A DNA stretch of 39,691 bases from assembly GCA_003130875.1 (NCBI GenBank), contig QEXY01000168.1, forward strand, positions 1 through 39,691, in the 5' to 3' direction. Positions within the stretch are counted from its first letter, which is position 1. Each line of letters begins with the position of its first letter. This document shows positions 25,495 through 34,161 of this stretch, in pieces. The translations under genes were made by a program, and so were the position numbers. The DNA is from Ardenticatenia bacterium (GTDB lineage Bacteria > Chloroflexota > Anaerolineae > 4572-78 > NAK82). A model generated the notes under the pieces. The model ran no database searches, was not told the DNA's origin, and worked only from the letters and a program-made list of their open reading frames with translations.

Positions 25495-26127
25495 ATGGCG
25501 GTCATCACAATCTCGCGCCAGCTCGGAAGCGGGGCTGAGCAAGTTGCTAAGTTGCTCTGCCAGATGCTCCATTATGCCTATTTCGACCGAGACATGATGA
25601 GACAAGTCGCTGCAGAGAGCAATCTGCCAGTCGCCGAGCCCATCGACTACACCGAGTATGACTATCGCGTGCAAAATGTGCTGGAACGCATCCTCCAGAT
25701 GCGCCGTCTGGTCGGCCATACTCTCGTGCGATGGCCCAGTGGTCGCAGCGAGATTCGCGAGTTCTACGAGCATGAGAGCATTGAGCTCGTGCGATTCTTG
25801 ATACGCGCCGCATACCGCCGCGGCAACGTGGTCATTGTGGGGCGTGGCGGGCAGGCCATCCTGAAGGATATGCCTGGCGTGCTGCATGTGCGCATCGTGG
25901 CACCGCTCGTGGAACGTGTGCGACGCACCCATCATACCCTGAATATCACACGTGCCGCTGCGGTCACATTGGTCAACGAACGCGACCGTGCTGCGGCAGA
26001 ATATCTGAAGCGCTTCCACGGTATCGTGTGGGATGACCCAACCCTATACCACCTGGTGCTTAATACGGGTAAGTGGAGTGCCATGCGTGCAGCGCAGTTG
26101 ATTGTGGATGCTGTACATCGGTTATGA
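25495..26127 (+). CDS. Cytidylate kinase-like family protein
   Basis: The ATG at 25495 follows GGGAGGGGGG closely and gives 210 residues that begin MAVITISRQLGSG, the usual start of the Cytidylate_kin2 family (P-loop ISRQLGSGAEQVAK). Further family features are FDRDMMRQVA and NVVIVGRGGQAIL, with VRIVAPLVERVRR as the lid and base region. True CMP kinase makes CDP from CMP, but members of this subfamily lack several nucleotide-monophosphate-binding residues and their substrates are mostly unknown. It is cytoplasmic. The ABC ATPase gene starts 19 bases downstream, so both are likely co-transcribed; why these two are paired is not obvious. Confidence 0.85.
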   Translation: MAVITISRQLGSGAEQVAKLLCQMLHYAYFDRDMMRQVAAESNLPVAEPIDYTEYDYRVQNVLERILQMRRLVGHTLVRWPSGRSEIREFYEHESIELVRFLIRAAYRRGNVVIVGRGGQAILKDMPGVLHVRIVAPLVERVRRTHHTLNITRAAAVTLVNERDRAAAEYLKRFHGIVWDDPTLYHLVLNTGKWSAMRAAQLIVDAVHRL

Positions 26128-26146
26128 GGCTGTCTGCGATCCATCG

Positions 26147-27289
26147 ATGACCGCACTCGAAGTGGTGGATATTTGGAAAACGTTCGCCGGCCTATCCGTC
26201 CTGCGTGCAGTGAGCTTTACGGTAAAACAGGGTGAGATTGTATGTCTGTTAGGCCCTTCAGGATGCGGCAAGACCACCTTGTTGCGCATCATCGCCGGTT
26301 TGGAAACCCCGGACCGTGGTCGCATCCTGTTTGAGGGCCGTGATATCGGCCCTGTACCTCCTCATTTACGCAACTTTGGCCTGATGTTTCAAGACTACGC
26401 GTTGTTTCCCCATCGCAACGTATTCGAAAACGTCGCATTTGGGTTGCGAATGCGACGCTCCACCCAACACGATTCGAGCGAGCGCATTGCCCAGCAGGTG
26501 CGTGAGGTGCTCGAACTGGTGGGGTTACGCGACTTTGAGCGGCGTAATGTGCACGAGCTTTCCGGTGGCGAGGCACAGCGTGTAGCATTGGCACGCAGCC
26601 TGGCTCCTCGTCCGCGCCTTCTGATGCTCGACGAGCCCTTGGGCTCGCTTGATCGCATTACCCGTGAACGGCTGATGGTCGAGCTGCGCGATATCCTGAC
26701 CAGCGTGCACGTGACCACGCTCTACGTCACACACGATCAACTCGAGGCGTTCTCTGTTGCGGACCGTGCCATCATAATGAATCTCGGCCAGATCGAACAA
26801 ATCGGCACACCCGAGGAGATCTACCGCCGACCGGCAAGCGAATTCGTGGCCCGTTTCCTAGGTATGACCAATTTGTCCCCTGGTCAAGTTCTGTCAACCG
26901 ATGCGGTGGCGTGTGAGTGGGGTGTGTTGCACTCTGTAGTCGATGGCTTCCGCCCCGGAGATGCGGTGACCGTGCTCATCCGTCCAGAGGCAGCACTTCT
27001 GATGACATCGACAACAGAGGCTTATTCCACCCTGCCGAGACACACCCTGGTGAGCGGTCGGTTGATATCCCGATTGTTTCGTGGCGAACACTATCGTATT
27101 CAGCTACAACCGGCGCAGGGCAAACCGCTCACGTTTCATCTCAGCACAATCGAAGCACTTCACGTGCAACCAGGTGAGCTGGTCACGTTGGCCATCAACC
27201 CTCTCGGCGTCGTGTTGCTGCCTGCCAACGCCCGCCGTGAGAAAGCATCGGTGCAGGCCAACCCATCCTCCCCCGCTTCGCTTTTATAA
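26147..27289 (+). CDS. ABC transporter ATP-binding protein with TOBE domain (PotA/UgpC-like)
   Basis: The ATG at 26147 is chosen because MTALEVVDIWKTF is the normal beginning of this family; 380 residues result. All ATPase motifs are intact: Walker A GPSGCGKTT, Q-loop FQDYALFPH, signature LSGGEAQR, Walker B LLMLDEP and the switch His in VTHDQLEAF. The C-terminal 140 residues form a TOBE/OB-like domain (DAVTVLIRPEAALL, RLISRLFRGEHYRIQL), as in importers of spermidine, sulfate/molybdate, iron or sugars. No permease or binding protein gene is nearby, so the transporter must be completed from elsewhere. The nearby molybdenum-dependent oxidoreductase makes molybdate one idea, but the sequence does not show it. 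It acts at the inner membrane face. Confidence 0.92.
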   Translation: MTALEVVDIWKTFAGLSVLRAVSFTVKQGEIVCLLGPSGCGKTTLLRIIAGLETPDRGRILFEGRDIGPVPPHLRNFGLMFQDYALFPHRNVFENVAFGLRMRRSTQHDSSERIAQQVREVLELVGLRDFERRNVHELSGGEAQRVALARSLAPRPRLLMLDEPLGSLDRITRERLMVELRDILTSVHVTTLYVTHDQLEAFSVADRAIIMNLGQIEQIGTPEEIYRRPASEFVARFLGMTNLSPGQVLSTDAVACEWGVLHSVVDGFRPGDAVTVLIRPEAALLMTSTTEAYSTLPRHTLVSGRLISRLFRGEHYRIQLQPAQGKPLTFHLSTIEALHVQPGELVTLAINPLGVVLLPANARREKASVQANPSSPASLL

Positions 27290-27298
27290 AGAGAAGTA

Positions 27299-27901
27299 TC
27301 ACTTCTCATCCGCGTTCTGTTTTTTCTCACCACCCCATCGCCTCCGTGCCTCTTCAAGGAGGATCTGGCTGGTCTCGCTGTCGATGTTGCACAGGTTGAT
27401 CTCACGTAGTGTGCTATCCGGACGGCTGGAGAGGTGATCATACACCTCTTGCAAGATGATCTCGGCGCAACGCGCTTTGGGAAAACCGAAGATTCCGGAA
27501 GAAATCGCGGGCAGCGACACACTGCTCAGCTGATGGCGCACTGCCATGTCAAGCGCACTGCGCACAGCACTGGCCAGGAGGGCCTCTTCGCCCTGACCAC
27601 CACCATGCCAGACCGGGCCGACGGTGTGAATGACGTAACGACAGGGCAACGCCCCGGCCCCTGTGATGGCCGCGGTTCCGGTGCGCACAGAACCATGTTC
27701 ACGCACCCAGCGATCACTTTCCTCCTGAATGACTTGGCCGCCCTTGCGCACAATAGCACCGGCCACACCACCTCCATGTTGCAAATGTTCATTAGCGGCA
27801 TTGACGATCGCGTCCACCTGTTCCTCGGTCAGGTCACCCTGCACGATGCGAATGACCCGATCCTCACCTACACGCTGTTCGAACAAGATTTCGCGTTTCA
27901 T
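27299..27901 (-). CDS. Macrodomain protein (O-acetyl-ADP-ribose deacetylase-like)
   Basis: This is a 200-residue protein whose first 180 residues are a MacroD-type macrodomain: VQGDLTEEQVDAIVNAAN, then HGGGVAGAI, and PAISSGIFGFP in the ADP-ribose-binding loops. The catalytic Asn and the GGG-V-A motif are present. Family members remove acetyl from O-acetyl-ADP-ribose or ADP-ribose from aspartate or glutamate of modified proteins. The ATG overlaps the stop of the PIG-L gene by 4 bases, so it is translated with that deacetylase and the upstream molybdenum enzyme. A charged, Lys-rich tail ends the chain. It is cytoplasmic. The family is certain; the target in this organism is unknown. Confidence 0.93.
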   Translation of the reverse strand: MKREILFEQRVGEDRVIRIVQGDLTEEQVDAIVNAANEHLQHGGGVAGAIVRKGGQVIQEESDRWVREHGSVRTGTAAITGAGALPCRYVIHTVGPVWHGGGQGEEALLASAVRSALDMAVRHQLSSVSLPAISSGIFGFPKARCAEIILQEVYDHLSSRPDSTLREINLCNIDSETSQILLEEARRRWGGEKKQNADEK

Positions 27902-28791
27902 GGCACCTCCTCCATTCCTTCGAAGAGATCGCGATGCCGTCGCGCGCCGGGCGGGAGTACTTGAATAAAGTGTTCAGAGGCCATCGCGCGCCGGCCCAGA
28001 AACGAAGGCCAGTGCATCGTGCCACCCCCCTGGCTGTGATGGCATGCACTGGCTTGTTGCTTGATCTCCAAATATTTGTCCAGCTGCAGCCGTACATGGA
28101 TTTGCCGATCTGGCACACCCAGACGTGTCAGGTCGATGTCGCTATTGGCGCCGAAACGACGCGGATCCTTGCCGCGCAACCACAACAGTACGGCAAACCA
28201 GCGAATGGTTGACCGTGGCACTACCAGATGATAGAGACGCGCGGGCTGCCAAACATCGTAAGTCTGCGAAGAGGAGCAATAGGTTCCATCACTAGCCAGC
28301 TGGAAGGCGCGGTACACTGCCTGGCTGGTTTTCACGTGATCTGGATGGTTGTAACCGCCGGAAAACTCGTGGGTGATGACGACATGCGGACGGACCTTGC
28401 GGATCACGCGCACCATTTCGGCGACCACCTCGTCCATTGGAGCTTGAAACAAGCTGGCAGGATGAAAATTATCCGGGCTGCCCGGCATGCCGCTGTCACG
28501 ATAATGCAACATCCACAATTGCGCTCCGAGCACACGGCAAGCGCACTCTAGCTCGCGACGTCGCAGCTCCGCCAGGGTGGTCGCACCGCTTGTCTTTAGC
28601 AAGTCAGGGTCATAGGTGCCGCCCGCGCCGTCGGTCACCGTGCACACGTGCACTTCGACCCCGCTGCGCGCATATTTTGCCAACGTCCCTCCTGCTCCAA
28701 AGGACTCATCGTCAGGATGCGCGAAGATACCGAGCAGGCGACGTTGGGCGACGGAGATGGACTTGCCTGTGGAGTCTCTCGCACGACCCAT
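27898..28791 (-). CDS. PIG-L (LmbE)-family N-deacetylase
   Basis: The frame is open from 28887, but the ATG at 28791 is favoured because the upstream part lies within the end of the molybdenum enzyme gene. It gives 297 residues. LLGIFAHPDDESFGAGG carries the His-Pro-Asp-Asp zinc motif, and GGYNHPDHVKTS supplies the second His pair of this Zn-dependent deacetylase family. Members remove acetyl groups from GlcNAc-linked small molecules such as bacillithiol, mycothiol or glycolipid precursors. No dedicated partner glycosyltransferase is in the window, so the substrate is open. The gene starts 25 bases after the molybdenum enzyme and overlaps the macrodomain gene by 4 bases. No strong Shine-Dalgarno is seen. 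Confidence 0.88.
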   Translation of the reverse strand: MGRARDSTGKSISVAQRRLLGIFAHPDDESFGAGGTLAKYARSGVEVHVCTVTDGAGGTYDPDLLKTSGATTLAELRRRELECACRVLGAQLWMLHYRDSGMPGSPDNFHPASLFQAPMDEVVAEMVRVIRKVRPHVVITHEFSGGYNHPDHVKTSQAVYRAFQLASDGTYCSSSQTYDVWQPARLYHLVVPRSTIRWFAVLLWLRGKDPRRFGANSDIDLTRLGVPDRQIHVRLQLDKYLEIKQQASACHHSQGGGTMHWPSFLGRRAMASEHFIQVLPPGARRHRDLFEGMEEVP

Positions 28792-28816
28792 TCGAGCTAC
28801 CGGGGATATCCCACCT

Positions 28817-31603
28817 CTATATTGTACGACAACCTGAGACAATTGCTTCACGTAGAGCATGCGCATCAATGGGTAGGCGAAACGCACGCACGCCTACCGC
28901 GCGATAGACCGCATTGGCAATGGCAGGCGCGGTTGGAATACACGGCAGCTCGCCGGCCCCTTTGGCGCCATATGGCCCGGCGCTGACCGGGTGCTCCACG
29001 ATGATGTTATGGATTACGGGTGTCATAGAAATGTCTGGGATGCGATAGCGTGCCAGTGTGTCACTGCGCACATAGCCATCTTCCACCACAAAACGCTCTG
29101 TCAGCGCGTACCCGATGCCCATCATAATGCCACCTTCGATTTGCCCCTCCACCGTGGTGAGGTTGAGAGCACGCCCGACATCGTGGGCGGCGATGACACG
29201 CCGCACCTGAACGCGTCCGGTCATAGTGTCCACTTCCACCTCCACGGCCTGAGCAGCATAACCGAAAGCGAAGTGACTATCACCTGCCTGGCCCAGTGGC
29301 ACGGTCGGAGGTGCAGTGTAAACATAATCGACGCTTGTGGCCCGCCCCTCGCGGCGTGCCAGTTGCACCACCTCGCCCAGAGATAGAGCAAGCTCACCAT
29401 TTGGTTTGGATAGCATTCCGCCTCGGAAGATCACTGCCTCTGGTGGGATACCCAGATGCTCCGCCGCCGTCAGCGCTAACGCCTGCTTGAGACGCTTTGC
29501 AGCATAACGCACGGCATTGCCGGTGACGAAGGTTTGGCGTGACGCGGTCGTGGCGCCACCATCTAGACACTGGGCCGTGTCACCCGATATCACCGTGACG
29601 CGTTCCGGGGTGATGCCAAATTCCTCGGCCACGATCTGGCTTAACACCGCTACCATGCCCTGGCCGATCTCGGCAGCTCCCACGCGTGCTATCAGAGTGC
29701 CGTCCGGGCATGCTTCGACCGTGGCGCCGGCGGCATCCTCCAGACCATTTCCCAACCCCACGTTCTTATAAGCCAGCGCGAGTCCCCAAGCACGTTTATA
29801 GCGACCCACTTCGAGGCTTTTTGCCGTCTGTTGCTCTTCTGTTGCTTCCAGCGCACGCAACCTCTCTTCGACTTTTTCCAAGCACTCCAGCAATCCCACA
29901 CTCTCGTGCAGACGTTGTCCTGTGATCGTGCTGGCGCCCACGCGCAACGCGTGGCGTCGGCGCAGCTCGGTGGGTGAGATTCCCACTGCCTCGGCGATGA
30001 TGTCCATCTGGGATTCGGCGGCAAAATGCACCTGGGTGACCCCGAAACCGCGAAATGCACCAGCTGGAGGATTGTTGGTATACACTGCATAACAATCGAC
30101 GCGCACATTCGGGATGTCGTAAGGGCCGGCGGCATGGGTAGCAGCGCGGGTCATCACCGGCACACCCAGCGAGGCATAGGCGCCAGTATCCCCGAGAATG
30201 CGGATCTGGTGTGCCAGGATACGACCATCACGCGTCACCCCCGATTTCATTGTGATGATGGTGGCATGCCGCTTGGGATGCACCCGGATAGACTCGGAAC
30301 GGCTGAGCACCATCATCACTGGCCGCTGGGTGACCCACGCCAGCAAAGCGGCATGAATCTGGGTGCAGATGTCCTCTTTGCCGCCAAATGCTCCGCCGGT
30401 GGGCATGTGGACGACGCGCACTTTCTCTTCCGGAATCGCCAGGCTCGCGGCGATCTGCGCTCGGTCGGCAAACGGGATTTGTGAACCCACATATACGGTC
30501 AGGCTGCCATCCTCAGGATGCGGCACTGCCAGCGACGCCTCGGGCTCCAAAAAGGCGTGCTCGCTCATCGGGGTATGATAAGTGTGCTCGATGATCAGAT
30601 CACACTGAGCGAAAGCAACATCGACATCCCCCTTGTTCACCTGGATATGCGCCAATAAGTTGCCATCTGCATGGATGCGCGGGGCATCGGGTTGCAGCGC
30701 TTGCTCGGCGGAGGTCACGACCGGCAGCGGTTCATACTCGACCTCAATCGCTTCCAGGGCAGCACGCGCCTGCTGCGGTGTCTCTGCTGCCACAATGGCA
30801 ATGGCATCTCCTACATAACGCACCTTATCCCATGCCAACACCGGCCAATCCTTCTGCACCAGCCCGTGGCATTTTTCGCCTGGCACATCTGCCGCAGTGA
30901 GCACAGCCGCGACCCCGGGCATCCGCCGTGCACGCTGGACATCCACGCGCAGCAAGCGCGCATGCGGGAAGGCACTGCGCAGTGCAGCTCCATACAACAT
31001 GCCTTCAACGCGGAGGTCGGCGGTGAAGAGTGTACGTCCAGTCACCTTGTCCCAGGCATCCGGACGTACACTGCGCCCCCCTATGACGCTCTCAGATTGT
31101 CCGAGAGACGTTTCGGGCGGAGTATCACCGCGCAACGCACGTGCGGCTGCCTGCACAGCCGCGATAATCTTGACATAGCCGGTGCAACGGCACAGATTGT
31201 GGCGCAGAGCTTTCTTGATCTGCACTTCGTCGGGATCGGGAAAACGGTCGAGCAACGCCTTGGCAGCCATGATCAGCCCAGGTGTGCAGAAGCCACACTG
31301 CACCGCCCCGTGCTCGGCGAAGGCACGCTGCAGAGGATGGAGCTGCCCATCGCGTGCTAGTCCTTCGATGGTCTCAACTTGGCGGCCATGGGCACGCTCC
31401 GCTGGATAGACGCATGCACGTTCGGCGTGGCCATTCACAAGGACAGTGCAGGCGCCACAATGCCCCTGATTGCAACCGTTCTTGGTGCCGGTGAGATGCA
31501 GGCGGTCACGCAACAGCTCCAAAAGCATAGTCTGGTGGCTCACCTGAAAGGAGTGCCAGACACCGTTTATGCACACACGAATTTCTCGTTCGCCTTGACC
31601 CAT
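28817..31603 (-). CDS. Molybdenum-dependent aldehyde oxidoreductase, fused 2Fe-2S and molybdopterin domains (MOP type)
   Basis: This 928-residue xanthine-oxidase-family enzyme starts at an ATG after AGAGGTG. Residues 1-150 hold two [2Fe-2S] domains: Cys44, 49, 52 and 64 in the ferredoxin fold, and Cys103, 106, 138 and 140 in the helical domain. From about residue 170 the large molybdopterin cytosine dinucleotide-binding part follows, with [21 protein letters not shown] and the catalytic Glu885 in GAKGAGELP. The FAD domain of xanthine dehydrogenase is absent, exactly as in the 907-residue aldehyde oxidoreductase of Desulfovibrio gigas. It should hydroxylate aldehydes or a heterocycle with water as oxygen source and pass electrons to a ferredoxin- or flavodoxin-like acceptor. 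No maturation or MCD-synthesis genes lie nearby. Confidence 0.93.
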   Translation of the reverse strand: MGQGEREIRVCINGVWHSFQVSHQTMLLELLRDRLHLTGTKNGCNQGHCGACTVLVNGHAERACVYPAERAHGRQVETIEGLARDGQLHPLQRAFAEHGAVQCGFCTPGLIMAAKALLDRFPDPDEVQIKKALRHNLCRCTGYVKIIAAVQAAARALRGDTPPETSLGQSESVIGGRSVRPDAWDKVTGRTLFTADLRVEGMLYGAALRSAFPHARLLRVDVQRARRMPGVAAVLTAADVPGEKCHGLVQKDWPVLAWDKVRYVGDAIAIVAAETPQQARAALEAIEVEYEPLPVVTSAEQALQPDAPRIHADGNLLAHIQVNKGDVDVAFAQCDLIIEHTYHTPMSEHAFLEPEASLAVPHPEDGSLTVYVGSQIPFADRAQIAASLAIPEEKVRVVHMPTGGAFGGKEDICTQIHAALLAWVTQRPVMMVLSRSESIRVHPKRHATIITMKSGVTRDGRILAHQIRILGDTGAYASLGVPVMTRAATHAAGPYDIPNVRVDCYAVYTNNPPAGAFRGFGVTQVHFAAESQMDIIAEAVGISPTELRRRHALRVGASTITGQRLHESVGLLECLEKVEERLRALEATEEQQTAKSLEVGRYKRAWGLALAYKNVGLGNGLEDAAGATVEACPDGTLIARVGAAEIGQGMVAVLSQIVAEEFGITPERVTVISGDTAQCLDGGATTASRQTFVTGNAVRYAAKRLKQALALTAAEHLGIPPEAVIFRGGMLSKPNGELALSLGEVVQLARREGRATSVDYVYTAPPTVPLGQAGDSHFAFGYAAQAVEVEVDTMTGRVQVRRVIAAHDVGRALNLTTVEGQIEGGIMMGIGYALTERFVVEDGYVRSDTLARYRIPDISMTPVIHNIIVEHPVSAGPYGAKGAGELPCIPTAPAIANAVYRAVGVRAFRLPIDAHALREAIVSGCRTI

Positions 31604-31994
31604 TCTGGCAACACCTCTGGCACTGCATAATGGGCATAACGTGTCTCACGCCGACTGACGGACGCCACCATGGTATCATGCCTTGTGTGCTGCTCAAAGT
31701 CTCATACTGCGCCGCACAAGGGTGCATTTCATCTCGGGAAAGGGTGGGAGTTCAAATCAAGCCACGCGCGTCGGTAAGGACGATCGGTCGGTCGTCCCTA
31801 CACTGTCCTTGGCGGTCGCGGCTCGGACAATCCTCGTAACTCTAGTTCACCGCTTCAACCCGCTCTCAAATTGAAGTGCACTGCCACACAAGATCTACTG
31901 GCAAACCGCTTTATTTGGTGATATGCTATGGGCTCGAAAGCTGCATATCACATCTCAGCCGCCTGATCCACGACGAAGAGGAGGTCAGAATACC
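31604..31994. other. Divergent intergenic region with palindromes, no gene seen
   Basis: About 390 bases separate the leftward molybdenum enzyme from the rightward PfkB-type kinase. It holds the inverted repeat CCTTGTG/CACAAGG (31681-31687 and 31715-31721), the REP-like palindrome at 31774-31801, and GTCC/GGAC around 31805-31830. No convincing -35/-10 pair was found. An in-frame upstream ATG at 31923 for the kinase is rejected in favour of the GTG at 31995. Confidence 0.5.
31774..31801. repeat. REP-like palindrome, copy 2
   Basis: GTAAGGACGA, an 8-base centre, then TCGTCCCTAC: a near-perfect palindrome related to the one at 22133-22161. Confidence 0.55.
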
Positions 31995-33071
31995 GTGCAT
32001 CACCAAGACCGAGCGCGCGAAGGAAGCACCTCTGTGCTGAGCCGTACCCGTCTGAAGGAGATCCTGACGGCAATCCGCGATGTGCGCATTGGCATCGTGG
32101 GCGATTTCACTCTAGATGGTTACTGGTATGTGGACATGATGCGTGCCCAGCTCTCGCGTGAGGCGCCCCTGTATAACCGCCCCGTTGTGCGGGAGACGTA
32201 CTCGGCAGGCGGTTGCGCCAACGTAGCAGTGAATGTGGCCGCGCTGCAACCACGGGAGGCGTGGGCTTTCACCGTGTTGGGTGAGGATTGGCGCGGCCTG
32301 CTGCTGCGTCAAGTGCTGAGCGCCGCCGGTTTGCGTCTGGAAGCGACGCTGACCCATGCAACGAACTGGATGACCCCTTTTTACGGTAAAATGATCCTGA
32401 TGGGCTATGACAATCAGCAAGAGGATGCTCGCGTGGACTTTGTCAACATCCATCCCCTGCCAGATGTCATCCTGGATGCGATGTTGGAACAAATCGTCAG
32501 CCGCCTGTCAAGTCTGGATGCGCTCATCATCGCTGACTACCAACCGGTGGGCGTTGTACCGGAACGGGTGGTGAAAGCACTCAACCAGCTGGCTGAAACC
32601 CATCCTCGGGTGGTCTTCGCTGCGGATTCGCGCGCGAACATCGCCCAATTTGAGAGAATGGTGATCAAACCCAACTCTGTAGAGGCGACCCAGATGTGGT
32701 TTCCCGGGCAACGACCGGACGAGGTGACGGAGCAGCAGCTCGTCGCGGCCGGATTGCGTGCTCAGGCAAATACGGGCCGGCCTGTTTACATCACCTGCGG
32801 GGAACGAGGTGCGTGGTTGTGCGCGGCAGAAGGATACGCCCATATCCCAGCTATGCCAGTTGCGCCGCCCATCGATACAGTGGGTGCTGGCGACACCTTC
32901 CTGGCTGCACTGACCACTGGGCTGGCAGCAGGGGCAAGCCCGTGGGAAGCGGGTTGGTTGGCCTCTTTGGCCGCCGCGGTGACCGTCCGCAAATTGCGCA
33001 CCACCGGCACCGCCACGCCCGAGGAAATCCTGGCAGCATATGATACATATGTGCCAGGATTATCTCGCTGA
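31995..33071 (+). CDS. PfkB-family carbohydrate kinase, RfaE/HldE-like
   Basis: A GTG at 31995 lies 9 bases after a strong GAGGAGGT (31978-31985) and is chosen over the ATG at 31923; it gives 358 residues. The ribokinase-type signatures are present: IGIVGDFTLDGYWYVDM near the N-terminus, YSAGGCANVAVNVAAL, and the catalytic DTVGAGDTF near residue 300. The order GDF...SREAPL...GGCANVAVN is close to the kinase domain of RfaE/HldE, which phosphorylates heptose 7-phosphate, but without the linked nucleotidyltransferase domain and without heptose genes nearby. It may phosphorylate another sugar or sugar phosphate. Its stop lies 52 bases before the FHA gene, so the two may form one transcript. Cytoplasmic. 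Confidence 0.88.
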   Translation: MHHQDRAREGSTSVLSRTRLKEILTAIRDVRIGIVGDFTLDGYWYVDMMRAQLSREAPLYNRPVVRETYSAGGCANVAVNVAALQPREAWAFTVLGEDWRGLLLRQVLSAAGLRLEATLTHATNWMTPFYGKMILMGYDNQQEDARVDFVNIHPLPDVILDAMLEQIVSRLSSLDALIIADYQPVGVVPERVVKALNQLAETHPRVVFAADSRANIAQFERMVIKPNSVEATQMWFPGQRPDEVTEQQLVAAGLRAQANTGRPVYITCGERGAWLCAAEGYAHIPAMPVAPPIDTVGAGDTFLAALTTGLAAGASPWEAGWLASLAAAVTVRKLRTTGTATPEEILAAYDTYVPGLSR

Positions 33072-33123
33072 AAGCTCCGATCACGGAGAATGCACGACGA
33101 CGTGCTGGGTAGGGGGAGCCCAT

Positions 33124-34095
33124 ATGCAACCGAGAATGAAACTGGTGAAACATACCGGTGAGCGAGCAGAGTACCCACTGGACGCCGAGGTGATCCATCT
33201 AGGACGCGAACAGGCACGCACCATCCCGATTGATGATCCGCTGGTCTCACGTCGGCATGCCGAAATCACCTGCGTTTCAAAAGCCCATGGCGCAAATGCC
33301 TGGGTCATCCGCGATCTCGGCTCGGCAAACGGCACCTATGTCAATGATAACCTCCTGACCGCGAGCCATCGCTTACGGGTAGGCGATCGTATCCAATTGG
33401 GCAACACGCTATTCACATATGAGGAGATGGAGAGTGGACAGCGTTTCCGCAACATTATCGCCGTCCTGATCGCTCTATCTACATTAGTAGGAGCACTGGT
33501 AGCCTGGCGGGCCAGCGTCGCAACGGACGATGCGGCAAGTGCTCGCAACGATGGCACCCATGTGTTGATCCGTCTCAGCCACTATCGGAGTGGCATCGAT
33601 GCGAGCTTGTATCAGAATCTTGGCGCGTTCGTCTCTTATCGTCTGCATTTGGGCACGATGGAGCTGCTGGATAGAGCGCTTGCCGATTCCAAAGAGAAAA
33701 CTTATACCTCCTCTCTGGAGGGTGAGCGCCTTTTCCACGCAAATATGGCGCTGGCCGCGCTGGACCTGGTCGATCAAGACTATCTGCATCGTGCCGAGAG
33801 TGCGGCAGAGCAAAGCTTCGAACGCACGCGCTTCACGGAGACGAATCTGGCAGAAGCGACCACCCTGGAAGACCTGGACTACGAAGCCCATTTCCGCGAA
33901 TCGGACCGTGCGTCGCTTATTGCACAACGACTGACCCTCACCGCTGTGCTGCTGAGCTTGTCCATCTTTTTCTACACCGGAGCCACTCTGTCGGAGAGCC
34001 GGCGCAAGTACTTTTTAGCGGCGATGGGAGTGGTGACATTTAGTCTGGGCACTTTAGTGGCGGCGCTGATCGAGCTGGCCGAACGCGCCGGCTAG
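33124..34095 (+). CDS. FHA-domain protein with C-terminal three-helix membrane part
   Basis: The ATG at 33124, 6 bases after GGGGGA, gives 323 residues. Residues about 20-98 are a forkhead-associated domain that binds phosphothreonine peptides: Gly27-Arg28, the S42-R-R-H45 motif, and SANGTYVN (67-74) with the binding-loop Asn residues. One transmembrane helix follows (IIAVLIALSTLVGALVAW, about 111-128), then a helical segment of about 150 residues, then two more helices (LTAVLLSLSIFFYTG and FLAAMGVVTFSLGTLVAALI). The FHA domain should face the cytoplasm. Neither a Ser/Thr kinase nor a phosphatase gene is in the window. The next gene has a similar membrane layout with TPRs in place of the FHA domain. 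I do not recognise a named family for the membrane part. Confidence 0.85.
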   Translation: MQPRMKLVKHTGERAEYPLDAEVIHLGREQARTIPIDDPLVSRRHAEITCVSKAHGANAWVIRDLGSANGTYVNDNLLTASHRLRVGDRIQLGNTLFTYEEMESGQRFRNIIAVLIALSTLVGALVAWRASVATDDAASARNDGTHVLIRLSHYRSGIDASLYQNLGAFVSYRLHLGTMELLDRALADSKEKTYTSSLEGERLFHANMALAALDLVDQDYLHRAESAAEQSFERTRFTETNLAEATTLEDLDYEAHFRESDRASLIAQRLTLTAVLLSLSIFFYTGATLSESRRKYFLAAMGVVTFSLGTLVAALIELAERAG

Positions 34096-34161
34096 GAGTC
34101 GAGGGCGTTGGTGGGTTATCCCATATAGGTCATTCAATACGCGATATGAGGGGTCTAGGCC

